DNA from: MED-G16 sp964467915
Lineage (GTDB): Bacteria; Bacteroidota; Bacteroidia; Cytophagales; MED-G16
DNA: 41,426 nt
Reading direction: 5' to 3'
Assembly: GCA_964467915.1 (NCBI GenBank)
Contig: CAYXSW010000016.1
Location: 1-41,426, forward strand
Shown here: positions 9,475 through 17,775 of the stretch, piece by piece
Layout: each line of letters opens with the position of its first letter
How positions within the stretch are numbered: the stretch's first letter is position 1
Made by a program: the position numbers and the translations under genes
The notes under the pieces: model-generated
What the model was told of the DNA's origin: nothing
The model's database searches: none
Seen by the model: only the letters and a program-made list of their open reading frames with translations

Positions 9475-9975
9475 CTATTTTTCTTTACTAATAATCTCTA
9501 AAATTCTTTTAACTATAGATGCCTGATTAGATTTAACATTAATTTTGATGCTATTTGATGGTATTTCTAGAGTGTTAAACTGTGATCTTAGCAGAGATTT
9601 TGACATGAAATGGTTTTTTCTTTTAATTAATCTCTCATAAATTAGACTGTAGCTTCCTTCAAGGTAAACAAATTTTACTCTATCACTTATATTTTTTCTA
9701 AGTATTGATCTGTATTTTTTTTTAAGCGCGGAACAGGATACCACACAAGAACTATGGGTCACATTTTTATAAATTATACTATTCAATTTATTTAACCATT
9801 TAATTCTATCATTATCAGTTAATGCTATTCCTGAGGAGAGTTTTTTTATATTCTCATTAGAATGATAATTATCTCCTTCGATAAAATCAACATTTAACTT
9901 TCTCGATAAAAGTTTTCCTATAGTTGATTTTCCAGATCCTGAAACTCCCATAATTATGATTGAATAATACATCAT
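9475..9975 (-). CDS. gntK: Gluconokinase
   Basis: The protein has 166 residues, close to the usual length for GntK-type gluconokinases. The P-loop GVSGSGKST is at residues 10-18. Other hallmarks are EGDNYHSNENIKKLSSG with ALTDNDRIKWL (substrate-binding region), CSALKKKYR, and HFMSKSLLRSQFNTLEIP (lid region). It phosphorylates gluconate to 6-phosphogluconate with ATP in the cytoplasm. Two ATG codons lie side by side at the start (MMYY...); either could initiate. It is the first gene of a two-gene operon with gntP, and its promoter must lie in the 9976-10096 interval shared with the divergent VPS10-type gene. No GntR-type regulator is adjacent, and Entner-Doudoroff or pentose-phosphate genes to use the product are not in the window. 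Confidence 0.93.
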   Translation of the reverse strand: MMYYSIIIMGVSGSGKSTIGKLLSRKLNVDFIEGDNYHSNENIKKLSSGIALTDNDRIKWLNKLNSIIYKNVTHSSCVVSCSALKKKYRSILRKNISDRVKFVYLEGSYSLIYERLIKRKNHFMSKSLLRSQFNTLEIPSNSIKINVKSNQASIVKRILEIISKEK

Positions 9976-10096
9976 AAATCAATCTATTACTATTAATAGA
10001 AATTTCAAAAATTCAAATTGCTGATTTATATACTATTATTTAGAAAATAATTTTTTATATATTTATTTATTGAACACTAATCTAAAAGAACCACTC

Positions 10097-13000
10097 ATGA
10101 AAATTAAAATTTCTATATTTTTTACAATTATATTATTATTATTTATTGATTTAAATGCTATTGAAAATAAGGATAGCTTATTAAATCAAATGAGATGGAG
10201 AGAAATAGGCCCAGATAGAGGTGGAAGATCTCTCGCAGTTTCTGGATCTCCTTCTAGAATTAATGAGTACTACTTTGGTGCAGTTGGAGGAGGGTTATGG
10301 AAAACTATTGATGGTGGTCAAACATGGAAACCAGTAACAGATGGACAAATACGAAGTTCATCAGTTGGTGCAGTTGCAGTTTCTGAATCAAATCCTGATA
10401 TAGTGTATATAGGAATGGGTGAGACTGAGTTGAGAGGAAATATCATGCAAGGTGATGGTGTATATAAATCTGTAGATGGTGGAAAAAAATGGGAACACTT
10501 AGGGCTTGATGAGACACAAGCAATAGCAAAAATAAGAATTCATCCAAAAAATCCTGATATTGTTTATGTTGCAGCTCTTGGTCATCCATATGGAGAAAAT
10601 CCAGAAAGGGGGATATTTAAATCAGTTAATGGAGGAAAATCATGGGATAAGGTACTATATAAAAGTTCTAAAGCAGGAGCTATAGATTTAGTTATGGATC
10701 CTAATGATCCAGAGACATTATATGCGACAATATGGCAAGTATATAGAACACCTTATAAGATGCTTGGAGGAGGACCTGATTGTGGAATTTATAAGTCTTC
10801 TGATGGAGGCAAATCATGGAAAGATATTTCAGAGAATAAGGGATTACCTAAAAGACCACTAGGAAAAATTGGGATTACAGTTTCAGGTGCAAATTCAAAC
10901 AAATTATGGGCTATAGTTGAAGCAAATAATGGTGGTGTTTACGTTTCTGATAATGCTGGTGATTCATGGGAATTAGTCAATAACGAAAGAAAATTAAGAC
11001 AGAGAGCTTTTTATTATAGCAGGATTTATGCTGATCCAAAAGATGAAGATATAGTATATGCTTTAAATACCGGATTTTATAAATCAGTAGATGGTGGAAA
11101 AACATTTGATAAAAGAATTATTGTCCCACATGGAGACAATCATGATTTGTGGATTGATCCAAATGATCCTATGAGAATGGTAAACGCTAATGATGGAGGT
11201 GGATGTGTTTCTGTTAACGGTGGTGATACTTGGACGGATTTAGATTTTCCAACATCTCAGTTCTATCACATAATGGTTACTAAAGATTTCCCTTATCATA
11301 TTTGTGGAGCACAACAAGATAATTCAACTATGTGTATTCCATCTGAAGGTTGGAACTTTAAACAAGCTAGAGGGCCTCATAAACAATACTATTATGCAGT
11401 AGGAGGAGGTGAATCTGGGTATATTAGCCAACACCCAGATAACCTCGATTGGTTTTATGCTGGAAGTCAAGGAGCTCTATTAACAAAATATGATCGAAGC
11501 AATGGATTCAGAAGAGATTTACAAGTTTATCCAAGATTTTTCTCAGGAGAACCTGCAAGTGCTTTGCCTGAAAGGTGGCAGTGGACTTTCCCAATTATTT
11601 TTTCTCCACTTAATTCTAATAAACTATACACATCCTCTCAGCATGTTTGGGTTTCAGAAAATGACGGTCAGAGTTGGGAAAAAATAAGTCCAGACCTTAC
11701 TTATGCTGATCCTAAAACATTAGGAGAAACGGGAGGAATTATAACAAATGATATGAATGGACCAGAGATCTATGCAACTGTTTTTGCATTAGCACCATCA
11801 AATCATGATGAAAATGTAATTTGGGCAGGATCTGATGACGGATTGGTTCATATAACTAAAGACCATGGGAAAACATGGAAAAATATTACTCCAAATAATA
11901 TGCCAAAAGATACTAGAGTTAGCATAATTGATGAATCAAAGCATAAACCAGGTACAGTATATATTGCTGGTAAAAGATACCAAATGGATGATAGGAAACC
12001 TTACATTTGGAAGACTGATGATTATGGTAAAACTTGGAGTTTTATAATAGATGGTATAAGAGAAGATGATTTTATTCATGTAGTTCGTGAAGATTTACAT
12101 GTTCCAGGATTATTGTATGCAGGAGGTGAACATGGTGTTTGGGTGTCATTTGATGATGGGAACAGTTGGTCATCGTTAAGTCTAAATATGCCAGATACAC
12201 AAATATCAGATTTAATTGTTACTGATAAAGATATTGTAGTAGGAACACATGGAAGATCAATTTATATATTGGATGATATTTCTCCAATTAGAGAAATGTC
12301 AAAAATTGATTTTGATAAACATTATCTATTTAAACCTTATTATGCAGCTAGGAGAGTTCAAAATGGTGAAATCAAATATTTTTTGTCTGAAGATGTAAAT
12401 TCACTTAATATAAAGATTTTAGATTCAGAGGGTAGAGTAGTATTAGATAAGGATGGTATATTAGAAGAATCAGAAGATGGCGAGCAATCTTGGTATGGTG
12501 CAGATAATAAAAATCCAAGCATGAATAAAGGATTGAATTCCTACACATGGAACTTAAGGTATCCAGGAGCTACTGATTTTGAAGGTATGATTATTTGGTC
12601 TGCTAGACCTCAACTTGGTCCTATTGCACCTCCTGGTAATTATAACGTTATTTTAACAGTTGATGGGAGAGAATATAAAACTTTTATCGATCTAATTAAA
12701 GACCCTAGAATTGAAGTATCAGACGAAGTTATTGGTATTCAATTTCAATTTGTGAGGGAAATAATGAACCAGACTGATATTGCTAATAGAAGTGTAATTG
12801 AGATTAGAGAAATTAAAGAAAATTTAAAAAGTGTATCATCAAGTTCAAGTTCTACCAAAAGAAATAAAATAGAGTCACTTATTTTAAAGCTTGAAAATAT
12901 AGAGTCTAGTATTTATCAGGTGAAGAATCAAAGTGGTCAGGATCCTCTTAATTTTCCAATTAAGGTAAATAATAGACTTGCTTATTTAAGAAAAAGTGTA

Positions 13001-13123
13001 GAAAGTGGTGATGGATTACCAACTAAAGGTTCTAGAGAAGTTTTTGAGGTTTTAAAGAATGAGCTTTACGGTTATGTTTCAACTTTAGAACAACTTAAAA
13101 AAGATATAAAAAAATATTTATAA
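10097..13123 (+). CDS. VPS10/sortilin-type BNR-repeat exported protein, paralogue 1
   Basis: The chosen ATG gives 1008 residues beginning MKIKISIFFTIILLLF, a good signal peptide; an upstream in-frame TTG at 10070 would put nine polar residues in front and is less likely. From about residue 70 there are many Asp-box (BNR-like) motifs such as KTIDGGQTW, KSVDGGKKW, KSSDGGKSW, SENDGQSW and KTDDYGKTW, typical of the 10-bladed VPS10/sortilin propeller. After about residue 700 come a beta-sandwich part and a helical C-terminal part (LNFPIKVNNRLAYLRKS). Proteins of this type are often annotated as glycosyl hydrolases, but I see no catalytic residues that prove it. A paralogue of the same architecture lies at 24608-27799. 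Its 3' end overlaps the convergent fusion gene by 6 bp. Confidence 0.85.
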   Translation: MKIKISIFFTIILLLFIDLNAIENKDSLLNQMRWREIGPDRGGRSLAVSGSPSRINEYYFGAVGGGLWKTIDGGQTWKPVTDGQIRSSSVGAVAVSESNPDIVYIGMGETELRGNIMQGDGVYKSVDGGKKWEHLGLDETQAIAKIRIHPKNPDIVYVAALGHPYGENPERGIFKSVNGGKSWDKVLYKSSKAGAIDLVMDPNDPETLYATIWQVYRTPYKMLGGGPDCGIYKSSDGGKSWKDISENKGLPKRPLGKIGITVSGANSNKLWAIVEANNGGVYVSDNAGDSWELVNNERKLRQRAFYYSRIYADPKDEDIVYALNTGFYKSVDGGKTFDKRIIVPHGDNHDLWIDPNDPMRMVNANDGGGCVSVNGGDTWTDLDFPTSQFYHIMVTKDFPYHICGAQQDNSTMCIPSEGWNFKQARGPHKQYYYAVGGGESGYISQHPDNLDWFYAGSQGALLTKYDRSNGFRRDLQVYPRFFSGEPASALPERWQWTFPIIFSPLNSNKLYTSSQHVWVSENDGQSWEKISPDLTYADPKTLGETGGIITNDMNGPEIYATVFALAPSNHDENVIWAGSDDGLVHITKDHGKTWKNITPNNMPKDTRVSIIDESKHKPGTVYIAGKRYQMDDRKPYIWKTDDYGKTWSFIIDGIREDDFIHVVREDLHVPGLLYAGGEHGVWVSFDDGNSWSSLSLNMPDTQISDLIVTDKDIVVGTHGRSIYILDDISPIREMSKIDFDKHYLFKPYYAARRVQNGEIKYFLSEDVNSLNIKILDSEGRVVLDKDGILEESEDGEQSWYGADNKNPSMNKGLNSYTWNLRYPGATDFEGMIIWSARPQLGPIAPPGNYNVILTVDGREYKTFIDLIKDPRIEVSDEVIGIQFQFVREIMNQTDIANRSVIEIREIKENLKSVSSSSSSTKRNKIESLILKLENIESSIYQVKNQSGQDPLNFPIKVNNRLAYLRKSVESGDGLPTKGSREVFEVLKNELYGYVSTLEQLKKDIKKYL

Positions 13124-13130
13124 TTTTTTT
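13108..13130. terminator. A/T-only inverted repeat at a convergent junction
   Basis: An 8-bp perfect inverted repeat (AAAAAAAT / ATTTTTTT with a 7-base loop) spans the overlapping stop codons of the two convergent genes. With an A-run on one side and a T-run on the other it could serve as a weak bidirectional terminator, but there is no G-C pair in the stem and chance is possible in such AT-rich DNA. Confidence 0.3.
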
Positions 13131-15385
13131 AAGATATTCTTAATAGAATCTACAACAGTCTTAGCGTTTTCTTTAGTAAAACAAATAGGTGGCTTACTTT
13201 TAATTACATTATTGTGCGGTCCATCGGAACCAACTAAAATATGCTTTTTTCTTAACTCATTTTTTATCTTTTGAGCTAAATTAGTATCAGGCTCTCTTGA
13301 ATTCTTTTTTGTAATTTCTATTCCAATAAATAATCCATTACCCCTTACATCTCCAATACAACTAAATTTTTTTTTCAATGCATTTAATTTCTTTAAATAA
13401 TAATTACCCACATTTTTAGCATTATCCTGTAAATTTTCTTCCTCAATTACATTTAAAACTGCAAGTCCGACAGCACAAGAAACAGGATTCCCTCCAAATG
13501 AACTAAAAAACTCGACACCTTTACCAAAAGACTTTGCTATTTTATCAGTTGTTATCACTGCGCCAATAGGGTGACCATTACCCATTGGTTTTCCCAAAAT
13601 GACAATATCGGGGATTACTTTATGCATCTCAAACCCCCAAAAATATTCCCCAAGCCTTCCAAATCCTGTTTGAACCTCATCACTTATACACACTCCACCT
13701 CTCTTTCTGACTTCTCTGTAAATTTCTTTTAGATAACCTTCTGCTAACGGTACCTGACCACCACACCCTAATATAGGCTCAGAAATAAATGCAGCAACAT
13801 CATCTATTTTATTTGTTGCATCTTCAGCATATTTTTTGCCTATTTTATTTTGTGGTACACTGTAAATACTATTATAAGTATTTGGCATAGGTACTTTAAT
13901 TATATAATCTTTTATTCCTTGTCCCTTTTTATTATTGAATTTATAGTGACTGATGTCAGTACCTCTTTGGGTGTGTCCATGGTAACCGTTTTCAACAACC
14001 ATTATCTTATCATTTTCAGAGTGAGATAAAGCAATTTTTATTGCTAAATCACTAGCCTCACTTCCAGAATTTACAAAGTAAATTTTATTTAACTTTTTTG
14101 GAAATTTTTTAATTAGTCTAGAACCGTAATCATAAAGTTGATCATAAATATACCTGGTGTTAGTGTTTAGTTTTTTTATTTGCTTTGAGATAACACTAGT
14201 TACTTTTGGATGAGAGTGGCCGACTATGGGGATATTATTATATGCATCAAGAAATGTATTTCCGTTTTTATCAAACATATACTGGAAAGCAGCTCTTTCA
14301 AAAGCAATAGGTTTCTTATAACTCAATGAAAATATGGGACTAATTACAGAATGACGTTCTTTTATATATTTTTTTACACTTTTTAGTTTATTTACCTTCT
14401 TGTCTAATGCTTTTCTGAAAATATTTTCAGCATGAATTGGACTTATTGTTATTAAATATTTGAGCATCCTCCATGCATTTTTTTCAGATATAAGAGCGTA
14501 TTTATTTTTTGGATTTACTTTTTTAGAATAAGCCGAATTACACACGCTTATACACAACTTAGCTGTCATCAAATAATAAATTAAAGAAACTTCTATATCT
14601 GTTAATTTCAATATTTTATTGTATGATTTTAAGACTAATGAAGCAGAATAAAGAGGATCTTTCTTATCATATGAAGCGTATGTCATACATACTGCTACTT
14701 CATTCACTAACTGAGATTTTGTTAAATCTCCAAAATCTATGATACCTAACTGCTTATTTTTATTTAGTAATATATTCCACTCATTAGTGTCATTATGGAT
14801 AATTGAGGTTCTAAGTTTTTCAAGTTTTGGCATAACAAATTCATCAAATTGTTGTATGAAATAAAGAACAATTTTTCTTTCATTAGGATCTTCTATATAC
14901 TTTATAAATTTTTTATTGAGATTTAAGTATTGAATATCCCACTCCCACTTTCTATTTGATATTGAATCATTAGAATAATTTTTGAGGTGTTTACTTAGGT
15001 TTCCAACTAATTCTCCAAGAGACTTAAGGATATTGTCATTAACTTGAATTTCACCTAAAAATTTGCCTTTAAGATAAGATAATACCCTTACAATATATTT
15101 ATTCTTTTTTGTATCTATAAATTCTAAGTATTCATTATTACATGAAAAAATAGGTGATGGATATGAGCTATTAGAATTTTTATTTAAGTGAATTAAGCAA
15201 TCATTTTCTGCAGAGATTAAAGAAATATTTTTCTTGGTAAAAGGATATTTTTTTAAAATAAATTTTTTTCCTTCCTCAGAAGTTAAAAGATAATTTTCGT
15301 TATCGTATCCGTTGAGTTTTTTTAAACTTTTGACGTTTAATCCGTAGGATTCTTTGACAAATTTTTTTAGTTGTAGTGTTTCCAT
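13118..15385 (-). CDS. Fusion of APH-type small-molecule kinase and class III PLP aminotransferase/phospho-lyase
   Basis: The protein has 755 residues, is cytoplasmic and has no signal peptide. Residues about 1-300 form an aminoglycoside-phosphotransferase/choline-kinase-like domain: the catalytic loop is HNDTNEWN (Asp199, Asn204) and the metal site IIDFGD (Asp217). Residues about 345-755 form a complete class III PLP enzyme: NSGSEA at 439-444, ISDE at 567-570, and the PLP Lys in LGKPMGNGHP (Lys599). In animals, hydroxylysine kinase (APH fold) and 5-phosphohydroxylysine phospho-lyase, or its phosphoethanolamine-acting relative, belong to these two families, so the fusion probably phosphorylates an amino alcohol and then eliminates phosphate and ammonia. 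Longer relatives carry an M23 peptidase-like domain between the halves; none is seen here. It overlaps the upstream DUF411 gene by 19 bp. An ordinary aminotransferase activity remains possible. Confidence 0.8.
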   Translation of the reverse strand: METLQLKKFVKESYGLNVKSLKKLNGYDNENYLLTSEEGKKFILKKYPFTKKNISLISAENDCLIHLNKNSNSSYPSPIFSCNNEYLEFIDTKKNKYIVRVLSYLKGKFLGEIQVNDNILKSLGELVGNLSKHLKNYSNDSISNRKWEWDIQYLNLNKKFIKYIEDPNERKIVLYFIQQFDEFVMPKLEKLRTSIIHNDTNEWNILLNKNKQLGIIDFGDLTKSQLVNEVAVCMTYASYDKKDPLYSASLVLKSYNKILKLTDIEVSLIYYLMTAKLCISVCNSAYSKKVNPKNKYALISEKNAWRMLKYLITISPIHAENIFRKALDKKVNKLKSVKKYIKERHSVISPIFSLSYKKPIAFERAAFQYMFDKNGNTFLDAYNNIPIVGHSHPKVTSVISKQIKKLNTNTRYIYDQLYDYGSRLIKKFPKKLNKIYFVNSGSEASDLAIKIALSHSENDKIMVVENGYHGHTQRGTDISHYKFNNKKGQGIKDYIIKVPMPNTYNSIYSVPQNKIGKKYAEDATNKIDDVAAFISEPILGCGGQVPLAEGYLKEIYREVRKRGGVCISDEVQTGFGRLGEYFWGFEMHKVIPDIVILGKPMGNGHPIGAVITTDKIAKSFGKGVEFFSSFGGNPVSCAVGLAVLNVIEEENLQDNAKNVGNYYLKKLNALKKKFSCIGDVRGNGLFIGIEITKKNSREPDTNLAQKIKNELRKKHILVGSDGPHNNVIKSKPPICFTKENAKTVVDSIKNILKKL

Positions 15386-15801
15386 ACTGCCGAAGAACCA
15401 TCTTTTCTGACATAGAGGACATCGTACTCGGCTTTTTCATTTATAGTTTCCATTCCTGGGACATTTGTTCCTGCTGGCATTCCAGGTACAGTAAGTCCAG
15501 CAACATCAGGATTTTTTTCTAGAAGTTCTCTTATGTCGTTTGCTGGGACATGACCTTCTATGAAGTACGAACCAATTATTCCTGTATGACAAGAGGTGTT
15601 TTTTTGAGAAATTTTATATTTTGTTTTGATTGATCCCATATTATTCTCATATATAGATTCAACCTCAAAACCATTTTCTTGTAAATGAGAAACCCACTTT
15701 TTACAACATCCACAAGTAGGTGACATGTATACGCTAACTTTGTTTTTAGAAGCTCCACAAGACAAAGAAACAAATGCTAGTATAAGTATAAAGTATTTCA
15801 T
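15367..15801 (-). CDS. DUF411 lipoprotein with Cys/His/Met metal-site motifs
   Basis: The protein has 144 residues. The signal peptide ends in the lipobox VSLSC (Cys15), so it is a membrane-anchored periplasmic or surface lipoprotein. DUF411 signatures are all present: PTCGCCKKW (Cys30, Cys32, Cys33), NTSCHTG (Cys71, His72), IEGHVPA (His84) and VPGMPAGTNVPGME (Met108, Met117). Members are usually linked to copper handling, and these Cys/His/Met sites would suit copper, but the metal is not shown by sequence. It is the first gene of a minus-strand pair, its 3' end overlapping the kinase-PLP fusion by 19 bp; no functional link between the two is obvious. No copper ATPase or CopZ is in the window. 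Confidence 0.9.
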   Translation of the reverse strand: MKYFILILAFVSLSCGASKNKVSVYMSPTCGCCKKWVSHLQENGFEVESIYENNMGSIKTKYKISQKNTSCHTGIIGSYFIEGHVPANDIRELLEKNPDVAGLTVPGMPAGTNVPGMETINEKAEYDVLYVRKDGSSAVWKHYN

Positions 15802-15819
15802 ATATGTAATCTAATATAT

Positions 15820-15834
15820 AACTTTAAAAAAGTT
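15820..15834. promoter_or_regulatory. Dyad AACTTT-AAA-AAAGTT in a divergent intergenic region
   Basis: A perfect 6+3+6 inverted repeat lies between the divergent DUF411 and CotH genes, 18 bp from the DUF411 start and about 31 bp from the CotH start. The position suits an operator for one or both genes. A similar dyad (AACTTT-T-AAAGTT) occurs at 30132-30144. Chance occurrence in AT-rich DNA is a real alternative. Confidence 0.25.
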
Positions 15835-15865
15835 AAATATGATCTACAATTAAATTAAAAAATTC

Positions 15866-17251
15866 ATGATCAATATTAAAAATATAAAATTCAGGTTCCT
15901 CCTTTATTTCTTTACCATTATAGCCTTTATGTCATGCAATAAGAGTGAAAAAATTAATATAAGTGATGAAGAAGATATGAATCAAATTATTGATTATTTT
16001 GAAGAATATAATCACGAGGATAACCACTCATCTAATTATATATATGATCAAAATAAACTTCATAGGTTTGATATATTTTTAACTAAAAAGAATTTGAATG
16101 AAATTAATGGTGATCCGGCAGCTGAGAAATATGTTGAAGGCTTTTTAGTATTTGAAGGTAAAGTGATAAAAAATGTTGGGGTGAGATATAAAGGTTCAGT
16201 TGGAGCGTGGGTTGGATGTTTGTCAAATGAAGATTTGACAAATCCAAGTGGTTATAAAACGTGTCCTAAACTTTCAATGAAAATTAAAATTAATTGGAGA
16301 GGTGACAAAAAATTTTATGGAATGAAAAAGCTTCAATTTCATTCTCAAAATCTTGATAAATCTCAAATGCACGAGAGGTTGGGGTATTATATGTTTAGAA
16401 ATTTTGGTGTTACAGCACCTAGATCAAATCATGTATTAATTTATATTAATGGGGAGTTTAATGGAGTTTTTGCAAATACAGAGAACGTTGATGGTCCTTT
16501 TACTAATAAACATTTTATTAATCCTGATGGAAATTTGTACAAGGAAGTTTGGCCTGTAAATAGTAGTGGAGGAAAAAAAGATGAAGATTATTTTATTGAT
16601 GGATTAAAAACAAATGAAGAAATATCTGATGTCTCAAAAATTAAAAAGTTTTCTGATCAACTTGGCGCTGTTAATCATTTGGATGCAAAAGAGATAGTTG
16701 AAAATTGGATAGATAAACATACTTTCCTAAAAACTATTTTGGTTGATAGAAGGATAGCCAATGATGATGGTGTTTTACATTTTTATCATGTAGGTGGCCA
16801 GAACTATGAAAATCATAATTATTATTGGTACGAAGATCCCAATCAGGATAAATTGCAACTAATTCCATGGGATTTAGATAATGCTTTTGAAAATTTAATT
16901 CAAAATATAAACCCTGTTACACCAATTAAAGATAAATGGTATGAAACTTCTAATAATTGTAATGGTTTTAGATATGGCTCATTCAATTTATTGCAAAAAT
17001 CAGCTGCATGTGATAAAATAATTGGATCTTTTTCAAGTTATAGAAATGAATTTGATAGTTTAGATATAATATTTCAAAATCAATTTTATAATATGACTAA
17101 TATTAATTCTCTTCTAAATAAATGGACTGATCAGATAAAAGATGGTGTTGAACAAGCACATTCCGTTCATGGAGATAAAGAACCTAGCATACAGGAGTGG
17201 ACTGAGTATGTTAATTATTTAAAATATTCAATTAGTCAATCATTAAATTAA
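15866..17251 (+). CDS. CotH kinase-family lipoprotein
   Basis: The protein has 461 residues with a lipobox FMSC (Cys24), so it is exported and lipid-anchored. The CotH-like domain runs from about residue 66 to 450: FDIFLTKKNLNEI at the start, VGVRYKGSVG (about 104-113), KLSMKIKINW, GMKKLQFHSQN, then LIYINGEFNGVFANTENVD and IPWDLDNAFEN with Asp336 and Asp338 as candidate metal/ATP-site residues. CotH of Bacillus spores is an atypical protein kinase that phosphorylates coat proteins; exported bacterial homologues mostly have unknown targets and an unclear ATP supply. The downstream lamin-tail gene starts 5 bp after the stop, and in many bacteria these two domains occur in one polypeptide, which supports joint function. 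A surface structural role without kinase activity is possible. Confidence 0.85.
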   Translation: MINIKNIKFRFLLYFFTIIAFMSCNKSEKINISDEEDMNQIIDYFEEYNHEDNHSSNYIYDQNKLHRFDIFLTKKNLNEINGDPAAEKYVEGFLVFEGKVIKNVGVRYKGSVGAWVGCLSNEDLTNPSGYKTCPKLSMKIKINWRGDKKFYGMKKLQFHSQNLDKSQMHERLGYYMFRNFGVTAPRSNHVLIYINGEFNGVFANTENVDGPFTNKHFINPDGNLYKEVWPVNSSGGKKDEDYFIDGLKTNEEISDVSKIKKFSDQLGAVNHLDAKEIVENWIDKHTFLKTILVDRRIANDDGVLHFYHVGGQNYENHNYYWYEDPNQDKLQLIPWDLDNAFENLIQNINPVTPIKDKWYETSNNCNGFRYGSFNLLQKSAACDKIIGSFSSYRNEFDSLDIIFQNQFYNMTNINSLLNKWTDQIKDGVEQAHSVHGDKEPSIQEWTEYVNYLKYSISQSLN

Positions 17252-17256
17252 TATAT

Positions 17257-17775
17257 ATGAGAAACTTTATTTTTATAACATCATTCATTTTTCTTATTTC
17301 TTGTGATGAGGTTGATATTACTCAAAATACTAGCAGAGGTCTTGTTTTTAATGAGTTCTTAGCAAGTAATGACGCATGTTGTCCTGATGATTCTAATGAT
17401 TATGATGACTGGGTAGAACTTTATAATGATACACCTGACCCAATTGATATAGGGGGGATGTATTTTACTGATACACCTGGTGACGATAACCCATATCAAA
17501 TCCCAAACACTGATCCATCAAAGACAACAATTGCCTCAAAGGGATACTTACTTATTTGGTGTGATGATGATCAGGAACAGGGCCCGCTTCATGTAAGTAA
17601 AAAATTAAAAAAAGGTGGTGAGTCTATAATTTTGCTTTCAAGTGATAAACTTACAATTGTTGATTCTTTAACTTATTCTGAGCAGACGACAGATGTTTCT
17701 ATGGGAAGAAATCCAAATAATTTTGAAGAGTGGATTTTCTTTAATAACCCGACACCTGGATCAAGCAATAATTAA
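17257..17775 (+). CDS. Lamin-tail-domain (LTD) lipoprotein
   Basis: The protein has 172 residues. A short signal peptide ends FLISC (Cys16), giving a lipoprotein. The rest is almost entirely one LTD beta-sandwich: LVFNEFLASN at the start, DWVELYN, then IASKGYLLIWCDDD, SIILLSSD and a C-terminal MGRNPNNFEEWIFFNNPTPG, which is the usual ending (NxxPTPGxxN). LTD domains in exported bacterial proteins are thought to serve as binding or anchoring modules. It lies 5 bp behind the CotH gene and probably shares its transcript. Its stop codon overlaps the stop of the convergent desaturase gene by 4 bases. Confidence 0.88.
   Translation: MRNFIFITSFIFLISCDEVDITQNTSRGLVFNEFLASNDACCPDDSNDYDDWVELYNDTPDPIDIGGMYFTDTPGDDNPYQIPNTDPSKTTIASKGYLLIWCDDDQEQGPLHVSKKLKKGGESIILLSSDKLTIVDSLTYSEQTTDVSMGRNPNNFEEWIFFNNPTPGSSNN

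Noticed and set aside
541..9975. The hydrolase cluster as a polysaccharide utilisation locus.
   Set aside because: No SusC/SusD pair, hybrid two-component system or ECF/anti-sigma pair was found anywhere in the window.
10070..10096. TTG at 10070 as the start of the first VPS10-type gene.
   Set aside because: It would add nine polar residues before an otherwise normal signal peptide that starts with ATG at 10097.
13108..13130. A/T inverted repeat as a mobile-element end.
   Set aside because: There is no partner copy, no transposase and no target duplication; it sits on two stop codons.
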